NCBI GenBank assembly: GCA_026415215.1
Contig: JAOAHN010000099.1
Location: forward strand, 21,758-85,757
Origin: Candidatus Hydrogenedentota bacterium
GTDB taxonomy: Bacteria; Hydrogenedentota; Hydrogenedentia; Hydrogenedentales; Hydrogenedentaceae
DNA: 64,000 nt
Reading direction: 5' to 3'
Below, piece after piece: positions 28,313 through 36,618 of the stretch. Position numbers and translations under genes: made by a program. Each line of letters begins with the position of its first letter. Position 1 is the first letter of the stretch. The notes beneath the pieces were generated by a model. That model was not told the DNA's origin and ran no database searches. It was given only the letters and a program-made list of their open reading frames with translations.

Positions 28313-29167
28313 ATGACAAAAAAATCAGAGATCTTAAAAAAGTTGGAAGAAATTCCAGCTCTTCCCACGAATACAAGTAGTATATTACGAAAAATCCAAG
28401 ACCACGAAGTGCCGATGACTGAAATTGCGAAAGAAATTCAAACTGATCCTACTTTGACATCTAATTTACTAAAGTTAGCAAATTCAGCCTATTTCGCAGG
28501 GCCTAAAAAAATAAGCACCATAAAAGAAGCAGTAGTAATGCTAGGAGTTAACCGAGTCTATCAAATGATAATTGCCTCTGCAATATTTCCACTTGCTCTC
28601 AAACCCCTAAAAGGATATGACCTTCCTGCAGGTGAGCTTGTGAGACATTTAGTAGGAACCGCGATAATAAGTGAACTCTTAACCAAAGAGATTAAGATTG
28701 TCGCTCCTCCTTATACTTTCACAGTAGGTTTACTACACGACATAGGCAAAATAGCGTTAGGCACTTTCTTAGAGTTGGAAATAAAACTAATCATCCAAAA
28801 AGCATATGAAGAAAAAATATCTTTTGAAAAAGCGGAAAAAGAAGTATTAGGCATAGACCATGCTGAAGCAGGCGCTTTCCTTATGAAAAATTGGAATTTC
28901 CCCGATAACCTTATAGTTCCTGTATTATATCATCATGAACCTGAGAAAACGGTAGGGGAATACCAATTAGTAACAGATATAATTCACATTTCGAGTAATA
29001 TTTGCATAGAATGTGGAATAGGAGCTGGAATCGACGGACTTAACTACTCCAATAATCCTTCATCTATCGAAAGATTAGGACTCTCGTTTCAAAATGTAGA
29101 AAGTATAATATGTAAGTTCATATCAGAGCTCAATTCTGTATTTAAAAACTTAGATATGTCCGCTTAG
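28313..29167 (+). CDS. HDOD-domain signalling protein
   Basis: 284 residues. The N-terminus (IPALPTNTSSILRKI, then LTSNLLKLANSAYFAG) and the HD-like core (VGLLHDIGKIALG near 140) define an HDOD domain. These proteins are thought to act as signalling scaffolds or degenerate phosphohydrolases rather than established enzymes. It sits inside the chemosensory operon, between cheD and a response regulator, 10 nt after cheD, so it is probably an output or adaptor of the pathway. Confidence 0.88.
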   Translation: MTKKSEILKKLEEIPALPTNTSSILRKIQDHEVPMTEIAKEIQTDPTLTSNLLKLANSAYFAGPKKISTIKEAVVMLGVNRVYQMIIASAIFPLALKPLKGYDLPAGELVRHLVGTAIISELLTKEIKIVAPPYTFTVGLLHDIGKIALGTFLELEIKLIIQKAYEEKISFEKAEKEVLGIDHAEAGAFLMKNWNFPDNLIVPVLYHHEPEKTVGEYQLVTDIIHISSNICIECGIGAGIDGLNYSNNPSSIERLGLSFQNVESIICKFISELNSVFKNLDMSA

Positions 29168-29177
29168 GAGATTTATA

Positions 29178-29576
29178 ATGGGAATTAATATTTTGGTGGT
29201 AGATGACTCACAAATAATCAGAGGAGTAGTTATAAAAACTCTTAGTTTATCAGGTCTCGAAATAGGAGATATATACGAAGCTAGCAATGGCAAAGAAGCT
29301 TTAGAAATTTTAAAAAACAACTGGATAGACCTTATCTTAACAGATATTAATATGCCTGTAATGAATGGGATAGAGTTAATCAATGAAATAAGCAAAGATG
29401 AATTACTAAAAACTATTCCTATTGCCATCATTTCAACCGAGGGCAGTCGTAAGAGAGTAGAAGACCTGGAAAACAAGGGCGTTAAAGCCTACTTAAGAAA
29501 ACCATTCACTCCAGAGTCCCTGAAGAATACAATCATCGATTTACTTAAATTAGAGGGGGATAGAAAGAATGATTAA
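29178..29576 (+). CDS. CheY-like response regulator
   Basis: 132-residue receiver domain: VVDDSQIIRG, phospho-acceptor in LTDINMPVMNG, Thr in IISTEG, and Lys in LRKPFTPE. It overlaps the next gene by 8 nt. That gene encodes a CheX-like protein, so this regulator and that phosphatase may be a dedicated pair separate from cheY/cheX upstream. Confidence 0.92.
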   Translation: MGINILVVDDSQIIRGVVIKTLSLSGLEIGDIYEASNGKEALEILKNNWIDLILTDINMPVMNGIELINEISKDELLKTIPIAIISTEGSRKRVEDLENKGVKAYLRKPFTPESLKNTIIDLLKLEGDRKND

Positions 29577-30021
29577 TGATAAAACAATTAAACAGGTACT
29601 AAAAAGAGTAGCGGAGGAATTTGCATTTATGTTTACGGAAGAAGTTGAGGATACTGTTTATGAAATACCCAGTAATTTAGTTGAATCCGAAATGGAATTT
29701 TTCGGCCCTATTAGAGGCAAAGTTATTATGATAGCTCCTGAAGAGTTTTGCAAAATTGTAATTAGTAATGTTCTTGGAATAGAAGATATAGACGGAGAAG
29801 AGATTTCTGTAAGCGTTGAAGAAGCTTTATGCGAATTTTTAAACATTTTTTGTGGAAACTTGTTAACTGAGAGCTTCGGAGAAGATGTAATATTTGACTT
29901 ATACCCGCCTAAATCAGGAAAAACCGATTTAGAATATTGGGGAGAAATGCTCTCAAATGAAAAATTTATTTGTGTTTTAATAGAAGAATACCCTGTATAT
30001 GTATGCATAAAAATTAAATAG
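29569..30021 (+). CDS. CheX-like protein, second copy
   Basis: 150 residues. The CheC/CheX phosphatase-type motif is seen in EEALCEFLNIFCGNLL (Glu-x2-Asn followed by Gly-Asn). Overall it is divergent from the cheX product at 25597. The start overlaps the preceding response regulator, suggesting translational coupling and a shared function, probably removing phosphate from that regulator. Confidence 0.75.
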   Translation: MINDKTIKQVLKRVAEEFAFMFTEEVEDTVYEIPSNLVESEMEFFGPIRGKVIMIAPEEFCKIVISNVLGIEDIDGEEISVSVEEALCEFLNIFCGNLLTESFGEDVIFDLYPPKSGKTDLEYWGEMLSNEKFICVLIEEYPVYVCIKIK

Positions 30022-30061
30022 GAACCACAGAAAATCATAGGAACAAGCAGAGGAGAGATAA

Positions 30062-31150
<1,089 letters not shown>

Positions 31151-31183
31151 TTATATAATTAATAACAGAAAATTATTGTAATA

Positions 31184-31215
31184 AGAAAGGAGGTGATAAG
31201 AAGAAAATGAGTTAG
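31184..31215 (+). promoter_or_regulatory. Perfect Shine-Dalgarno with two-codon ORF before the riboswitch
   Basis: AGAAAGGAGGTGAT (31184-31197) is a 14-nt perfect complement of the usual bacterial 16S 3' tail. It is followed 9 nt later by ATG-AGT-TAG (31207-31215), an ORF of two codons whose stop touches the 5' edge of the cobalamin aptamer. It could be a leader ORF or ribosome standby site, or leftover sequence; function is inferred. Confidence 0.4.
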
Positions 31216-31372
31216 TCCACTAATGCTAAGGGAAGTGCGGTGAGAATCCGACGCAGACGCGCTGCTGTGACTGGGGACGAAAGCCACAAATAGTGCCACT
31301 GTCCTAAAAGGATGGGAAGGCGTGGTTAGTAGGGTGAGCCAGAAGCCAGAAGACCTGCATTAGTGGTAGTAG
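31211..31372 (+). ncRNA. Cobalamin riboswitch aptamer
   Basis: The P1 helix pairs 31217-31226 (CCACTAATGC) with 31357-31366. Conserved blocks follow in order: GGGAA and GGTGAGAATCC (31230-31250), CGCTGCTGTGA (31259-31270), the B12 box GCCACTG (31295-31301), GGGAAGG (31314-31320), and GAGCCAG...AGACCTGC (31336-31357). It precedes a beta-propeller surface protein rather than a known B12 gene. The 3' core block carries a 7-nt tandem duplication. Confidence 0.93.
31339..31352 (+). repeat. 7-nt tandem duplication inside the riboswitch core
   Basis: CCAGAAG occurs twice in direct succession (31339-31345 and 31346-31352). Removing one copy restores the ordinary GAGCCAGAAGACCTGC block of cobalamin riboswitches, so this looks like an insertion in an otherwise intact aptamer. 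Confidence 0.8.
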
Positions 31373-31379
31373 TTACTGT

Positions 31380-31540
31380 AACAACTCGCGGAAAAGTTGT
31401 TGCGGGAGTGGCTCCTTCCTGAGATGCCAAACCTGCCTGCTTTTCCCCCCTTTACTAAGATACCGTACCAAAGATCAATATCGTGTGTTGTATTTTTTAT
31501 GTAAAACTTAAATGATTTAACAACTAACTATAGGAAGGAG
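31380..31540 (+). promoter_or_regulatory. Candidate expression platform: anti-RBS and competing hairpins
   Basis: AACAACT (31380-31386) can pair with AGTTGTT (31395-31401). GGAAAAG (31390-31396) can instead pair with CTTTTCC (31440-31446), enclosing GCGGG/CCTGC (31402-31406 with 31432-31436). CTCCTTCCT (31412-31420) is a perfect 9-nt complement of AGGAAGGAG (31532-31540), the ribosome-binding site of the next gene. A second AACAACT at 31519-31525 could also compete for AGTTGTT. These alternatives suggest control of translation initiation, though the exact switch is not proven. Confidence 0.5.
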
Positions 31541-31547
31541 TGCAAAA

Positions 31548-32888
31548 ATGTTCAGAATTCAAAAGCCCTTCTTTATTTTCTGTTTAGTCTTAGGCATCTG
31601 TGCTTATATAAGTGGTAGCTATGGGGAAAGAATTATTCATCTAACTACTTTACCTCAACCAGCGCCTGGCAGTTACTTTATTACTTCTGCTCCTTTAGAA
31701 GATGGCACATATATAGTATGGAACGGTGACGATATTTACAAGCAGGTAAGTATGAATACCGACGAATTTGTAAAGATAGCTGAAGGCTACCAGGGGGACC
31801 CAGCTTTCATAGCCGTATCTCCGAATGGAGAAATAGCTATATTGGGGCAAGGTTATTTAGGGAACTTATATAGGCTCGATTTGCAAAACCCGCAAGACTT
31901 TGACCCAAGTTGTATTGTAGGAAATCTCTCACACTTTTATGGAGCATTTTTAAATGAAAACTTGCTCATATTAGATGTGGGAAAACCAGATTTTTCAGGA
32001 AGTGAAATACATGTACTGAGTATTTCAGGTGGAAAGAGTATTAGTAAACCAGTCTTATCCCGTATATTTATGAAGCCTAAAGAAATGATAATTGACAAAC
32101 CTCCGTATGCCTATTCAGCTTCGGTAGCAGTTGACATATCAAGAGGATGGGTTTACATAATGGATGGAAATGCAAGAGAATTAAGAAAGTTCTCAATAGA
32201 GGACATTATCAACGCATATAACTCGAATGAAACCCTAAACTGGGAAGATGATGGAATACTAATAGGAACAGCAGGACGATATTTCAGTGGTGGTGTTTCA
32301 GGAATTACAAATGATGGTCTTCTGATAATAGGTGGTTCAGAAGGGTTTATGATGCCCGGGGGCATTCAAGAAGTAAACCCACTTACAGGTGAAATCCTAA
32401 AGGTATGGGATCCAGCAGGAAATCAGGGTTACTATTCAGCCTTTTATAATATTGTGGGAGATTCAATACTTGGAATAGTATCCAATCAGGGATACTTAAT
32501 ACTGAGGTCTTACGAAGAATGTCCGGATTGTCTCTTTGTAAGAAAATCTATATATGAAGCAGGGACTGATATATGCCTTGATGTATTTGGTATGGAAATT
32601 CCTGCGAACCCCACATTTAGGTGGAGTAAGGTAGGAGAGAATATTGAGTTGAATCCGAGAATTTCAGGAATTAACTGTAAGAAGTTGTTCATTTATAATT
32701 CCCAGCCTGAAGATTCAGGAACATATATTTGCGAAATTGGGAATGCAAAAGCAATATACCGAATCACCATAAAAGTGACCGATAAGAATGTTCCAGCTTC
32801 TAACTATTTTGGAATCCTAATTGGCGTCTTCTTTATAATCTTTACGGGGATAGTCCTCCTACATAAGAAGGTTCGTGTAGCTCCGTAA
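31548..32888 (+). CDS. B12-riboswitch-controlled beta-propeller/Ig surface protein
   Basis: 446 residues: signal peptide (about 1-26), then about 300 residues of propeller-like repeats, such as FIAVSPNGEIAILGQ, ASVAVDISRGWVYIMD and SGITNDGLLIIGGSEG. A single Ig-like domain follows at about 330-408 (FRWSKVG, PEDSGTYICEIGN). The C-terminus has a membrane segment (about 417-438) ending in HKKVRVAP. So it is exported and anchored by its C-terminus. Because a cobalamin riboswitch controls it, a role in corrinoid capture is likely, analogous to the propeller protein BtuG of Bacteroides, but sequence kinship to BtuG is not shown. The ribosome-binding site is GGAAGGAG, 7 nt before the ATG. Confidence 0.75.
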   Translation: MFRIQKPFFIFCLVLGICAYISGSYGERIIHLTTLPQPAPGSYFITSAPLEDGTYIVWNGDDIYKQVSMNTDEFVKIAEGYQGDPAFIAVSPNGEIAILGQGYLGNLYRLDLQNPQDFDPSCIVGNLSHFYGAFLNENLLILDVGKPDFSGSEIHVLSISGGKSISKPVLSRIFMKPKEMIIDKPPYAYSASVAVDISRGWVYIMDGNARELRKFSIEDIINAYNSNETLNWEDDGILIGTAGRYFSGGVSGITNDGLLIIGGSEGFMMPGGIQEVNPLTGEILKVWDPAGNQGYYSAFYNIVGDSILGIVSNQGYLILRSYEECPDCLFVRKSIYEAGTDICLDVFGMEIPANPTFRWSKVGENIELNPRISGINCKKLFIYNSQPEDSGTYICEIGNAKAIYRITIKVTDKNVPASNYFGILIGVFFIIFTGIVLLHKKVRVAP

Positions 32889-32920
32889 TAAAACATCTGT
32901 CTCTAAAGTGTATATACCTC

Positions 32921-32940
32921 TAATTACTGCTAATTACTGC
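32921..32940 (+). repeat. Two tandem copies of a 10-bp unit
   Basis: TAATTACTGC is repeated exactly twice in the gap before alaS. No known role. Confidence 0.6.
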
Positions 32941-32953
32941 CAGTGAAATAAAA

Positions 32954-32968
32954 ACATAAAATTTATGT
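32954..32968. promoter_or_regulatory. Palindrome upstream of alaS
   Basis: ACATAAA-A-TTTATGT is a perfect 7-bp inverted repeat, 95 nt before alaS. E. coli AlaRS is known to repress its own gene through a palindrome, but nothing here shows that this site does the same; AT-rich sequence can produce it by chance. Confidence 0.25.
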
Positions 32969-33063
32969 AAAATGGGAGGAGTTTTTGATAAAATTTCTAT
33001 GCCAACAATCTCTTCAGAGACAATACTTATTGTTTTTACTATTCAATAGCGGAGGATTTCTAA

Positions 33064-35706
33064 GTGAAAAGTTATGAAGTAAGAAAAAAGTTTTTGGATT
33101 TCTTTAGAGACAGGGATCATATAATAGAAAAAAGCGATGCTTTAGTTCCCAGAAACGACCCAACACTTCTGTTTACAAGTGCGGGGATGGTTCAGTTTAA
33201 ACCATATTACACGGGGGAGGTCCCTGTGCCATATAGAAGAGCGGCAACCTCCCAAAAATGTCTAAGGGCGGGAGGAAAGGCGAATGACCTTGAAGAAGTA
33301 GGAAAAACTTCAAGACATCTGACATTTTTTGAGATGTTAGGAAATTTTTCATTTGGAGACTACTTCAAGCGGGAAGCCATCCATTGGGCATGGGAATTTT
33401 CCACTGAGATATTGAATATAAACCCCGATAGAATATGGATATCGGTGTATGAGGAAGATGACGAAGCTTACCACATTTGGAATAAAGAGATAGGAATCCC
33501 CTCAAATAGAATAGTAAGATTAGGGGCAAAAGACAACTTTTGGGGACCTGCTGGAGATAGCGGAGCTTGCGGGCCTTGTTCAGAATTGTTATACGATAGG
33601 GGAGAGGACATAGACCCTGATGCAACACCTGATAATGATCCTAAAGAAAGATTCCTTGAGTTCTGGAATTTAGTTTTTCCACAGTACGACCAGCAAAAAG
33701 ACGGGACAAGACTTCCATTAAAAAATAGGGGTATAGATACCGGGATGGGTTTAGAGAGGATTTGTATGCTTCTGCAAGGAAAACAAACTGTCTTCGATAC
33801 CGATTTACTGTATCCCATCATCGAGTATACAGAAAGCCTTGCAGGCAAAAAATACGAAAGCGCACCGGTTCCCTACAGAGTAATAGCGGACCACATAAGA
33901 GCCTTGTCCTTTATGTCTGCGGATGGAATATTGCCCTCTAATGAAGGAAGAGGATATGTGTGGCGTAGGATTCTAAGAAGAGCTTCAAGATTTGGTAGGG
34001 AACTTGGATTAAGTGAACCTTTCCTATTCAAAGTTAGCAAAGTAGTGGTAGACCTAATGGGAAAATATTACCCCGAACTGGTAGATAGTCAAAAACAAAT
34101 AGAGAAAATCATAAAAATGGAAGAAGAGAGATTTGCAAGTACACTTAAAAGGGGAATGGAAATACTATACGAAATTTTCGAAGAAATGGGAAAGAAGGGT
34201 GAAAAAGTTATAAGTGGTGACACACTTTTTAAGCTCCACGATACCTACGGTTTCCCTTTAGACATAGCAAAGGATATGGCAGAAGAAAGAGGATATTTAA
34301 TTGATGAAGAGGGCTACTTGAAATGTCGGGATAAACAAAAGGAAAGTGCTAGAAAGAGTTGGGTAGGCAGTGGTGAAGAAGAAGTAGCGCCAGTATACCA
34401 TAAAATTTTGGCTTCATTTGGACCCACTACATTTGTAGGGTATGAAAAATTTGAGGAAAATGGAAAAGTAATAGCACTACTAAAAGAAAATGAAAGAGTA
34501 GAAAAGTTGGTAAAGGGAGAGAAAGGTTTATTAATTTTAAATACGACCCCCTTTTACGCGGAGAGTGGGGGACAAGTAGGAGACACTGGATCTTTACAAG
34601 GAATAACTGAGAATTTCTTAGTTGAGGTGACAGATACCAAGAAAGTTTTGGAGAAATTACATGTTCATCACATAGAGGTAAAAGAAGGAGAAATTAGAGA
34701 GGGAACAGAGGTAAAATCTTTAGTAAATATAAAACGCAGAGAGGACATTCAACGACACCACACTGCAACACATTTACTTCAAGCCGGGTTAAGAGACATA
34801 CTTGGGGAGCATGTTCATCAGTGTGGTTCTTTAGTTACTGAGGATAGATTAAGATTCGATTTTACTCATTTTGAAGCAACAGGCTACGAGAGACTTAAAG
34901 ATATAGAAGATTGGGTTAACGAACAGATTAGAAAAAATCATAAAGTCCAGATTTTATACTTGCCTTTAGAAGAAGCCAAGAAAATGGGAGCAATGGCATT
35001 GTTTGGAGAAAAATATGGAGATGTTGTAAGAGTAATAAAAATTGACGATATAAGTGCAGAACTATGCGGAGGATGTCATGTATCAAGGACAGGTGACATA
35101 GGTGGATTCAAAATAATATCTGAATCATCAGTATCAGCAGGTGTAAGACGGATCGAAGCAATTTGTGGAAAACCGTTCATTGAATGGGTTCAAAACATAG
35201 ATGAAACACTCAAAGGCTTATCCCAATTGCTTGAAACTTCTGTAGATAAAATATCAGAAAAGTTGGTTCAACTACTCAATGAAAAGGAGAAACTAACTAA
35301 GGAAGTAGATAAGTGGAAAAGAAAAGTCCTAATTGGTGAAACTAAGGATTTCCTATCAAATGTTGAATCTATAAATGGAGTAAAATATATTGTAGTAGAG
35401 TTAGAAAATGAGGATATTTCCCAGGCAAGAACACTTGTAGATCACCTAAAAGAGAGGATCGGTTCAGGTATAGTGGTAGTAGGCATAAAATATCCTGACA
35501 AAGCAAGTTTTTGCGTAGGGGTAACAGAGGATTTAGCAGATAAGTACAACTCATTGGAGATTGTCAATCAATTAGCCCAAACCATAGGAGGAAAGGGAGG
35601 AGGAAGAAGAGACTTTGCCCAAGCAGGAGGAAAATTAGTAAAAAAATTTGAAGAAGCAATAAAAAATGTTCCTGAAATTATTAAAAAATCTACTAACCCC
35701 AGATAA
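33064..35706 (+). CDS. alaS: Alanyl-tRNA synthetase
   Basis: 880 residues with a GTG start preceded by GGAGG. The class II catalytic core (FTSAGMVQFKPYYTG, ATSQKCLRAGGKANDLE, RHLTFFEMLGNFSFGDYF) is followed by the tRNA-recognition domain. The editing domain has the metal-binding HHTATH near 565-570 and LCGGCHVSRTGDIG near 668. A C-terminal oligomerisation region ends in GGKGGGRRDFAQAGG. Full length for the family. No T-box precedes it. Its last 41 nt overlap the start of the GDPD gene. Confidence 0.97.
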   Translation: MKSYEVRKKFLDFFRDRDHIIEKSDALVPRNDPTLLFTSAGMVQFKPYYTGEVPVPYRRAATSQKCLRAGGKANDLEEVGKTSRHLTFFEMLGNFSFGDYFKREAIHWAWEFSTEILNINPDRIWISVYEEDDEAYHIWNKEIGIPSNRIVRLGAKDNFWGPAGDSGACGPCSELLYDRGEDIDPDATPDNDPKERFLEFWNLVFPQYDQQKDGTRLPLKNRGIDTGMGLERICMLLQGKQTVFDTDLLYPIIEYTESLAGKKYESAPVPYRVIADHIRALSFMSADGILPSNEGRGYVWRRILRRASRFGRELGLSEPFLFKVSKVVVDLMGKYYPELVDSQKQIEKIIKMEEERFASTLKRGMEILYEIFEEMGKKGEKVISGDTLFKLHDTYGFPLDIAKDMAEERGYLIDEEGYLKCRDKQKESARKSWVGSGEEEVAPVYHKILASFGPTTFVGYEKFEENGKVIALLKENERVEKLVKGEKGLLILNTTPFYAESGGQVGDTGSLQGITENFLVEVTDTKKVLEKLHVHHIEVKEGEIREGTEVKSLVNIKRREDIQRHHTATHLLQAGLRDILGEHVHQCGSLVTEDRLRFDFTHFEATGYERLKDIEDWVNEQIRKNHKVQILYLPLEEAKKMGAMALFGEKYGDVVRVIKIDDISAELCGGCHVSRTGDIGGFKIISESSVSAGVRRIEAICGKPFIEWVQNIDETLKGLSQLLETSVDKISEKLVQLLNEKEKLTKEVDKWKRKVLIGETKDFLSNVESINGVKYIVVELENEDISQARTLVDHLKERIGSGIVVVGIKYPDKASFCVGVTEDLADKYNSLEIVNQLAQTIGGKGGGRRDFAQAGGKLVKKFEEAIKNVPEIIKKSTNPR

Positions 35707-36604
35707 AACGGCAAATACCGATATTGTGTTTTGTGTCTTTTTACTAATGTTTTTGTGTTTTTATGCCAATTCTCAAACTTTTGTTTGCGCCCACAGGGGG
35801 GATGCAAAAAATGCTCCTGAGAATACCATCCCAGCTATAAAATCAGCCGTAGAAAAAGGAGTTCATATGATTGAGTTCGATGTTAGAATGACAAAGGACG
35901 GGCATTTAGTCCTTATGCACGATGAAACAGTTGATAGAACTACTAACGGAAAAGGGAAAGTTTCTGAACTAACAAGTCACGAAATATATAGTTTAGATGC
36001 TGGAAGTTGGTTTAACGAATCATTCAGGGGTACAAAGGTCCCTTCAATGGCTGAGGTTTTTTCTGTGATTCCTTATGGGATACTGTGTAATGTTCATGTT
36101 TACGGAGATTCTTTCGTAACTAAAGTCGTAACAAAGACCTTAAAGGAATTGGGAGAGACTGGAAGATGTTTTATTGCCTGTAATACAGAGGACCAACTGG
36201 AAGCTATAAGAACAGAATATCCAGATATGAAAGTGTGTATACTTCCAAAACCAGGAGAGAAAAGAAGAGAATATATAGAGAGAGCAATCAAGTTAAATTC
36301 TGATTACATACAAATCAACTTTATTCAGGGAATAGATAATCTAAAAGAAGACATAGATTTTGCTCATCAAAAAGGGTTAAAGGTGAATTTTTTTAGTGCT
36401 CAGGACAGAAACACAATAGAAAAGCTTGCAAGAGCAAAGGTGGATTATATTTTAACAGATGATGTAGATTTATGTATGGAAGTATTGAAAATGTTTGGGA
36501 CTGAACCATTGAAAATAGATTTTAAAGAGGAACGAGAAGAAATTAAGAAGCAGATTATCTCTTTACACAGATTTAGCACTATTATTAATATTATGTTAAA
36601 TTAA
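35666..36604 (+). CDS. Exported glycerophosphodiester phosphodiesterase-family protein
   Basis: 312 residues with a signal peptide (about 18-37). The GDPD core is clear: AHRGDAKNAPENTIPAIKSA, IEFDVRMTKDG and LMHDETVDRTTNGKG. The usual third motif (Ile-Glu-Ile-Lys, whose Glu binds metal) reads CNVHVYG, with His in place of Glu, so metal binding may differ. The last 35 residues extend beyond the TIM barrel. It probably hydrolyses glycerophosphodiesters or related phosphodiesters outside the cytoplasm. The start lies inside alaS; a GTG at 35727 after the alaS stop would also keep a short signal peptide. Confidence 0.8.
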   Translation: MFLKLLKNLLTPDKTANTDIVFCVFLLMFLCFYANSQTFVCAHRGDAKNAPENTIPAIKSAVEKGVHMIEFDVRMTKDGHLVLMHDETVDRTTNGKGKVSELTSHEIYSLDAGSWFNESFRGTKVPSMAEVFSVIPYGILCNVHVYGDSFVTKVVTKTLKELGETGRCFIACNTEDQLEAIRTEYPDMKVCILPKPGEKRREYIERAIKLNSDYIQINFIQGIDNLKEDIDFAHQKGLKVNFFSAQDRNTIEKLARAKVDYILTDDVDLCMEVLKMFGTEPLKIDFKEEREEIKKQIISLHRFSTIINIMLN

Positions 36605-36618
36605 GGAATTTAGATATT

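Noticed and set aside
31418..31440. CTGAGATGCC...ACC resembling part of a TPP riboswitch.
   Set aside because: The other conserved TPP blocks and the two-arm layout are missing; the sequence is explained as the downstream part of the cobalamin leader.
33000..33063. Possible T-box or attenuator before alaS.
   Set aside because: No AGGGTGGNACCGCG-type T-box sequence, specifier hairpin or terminator is visible.
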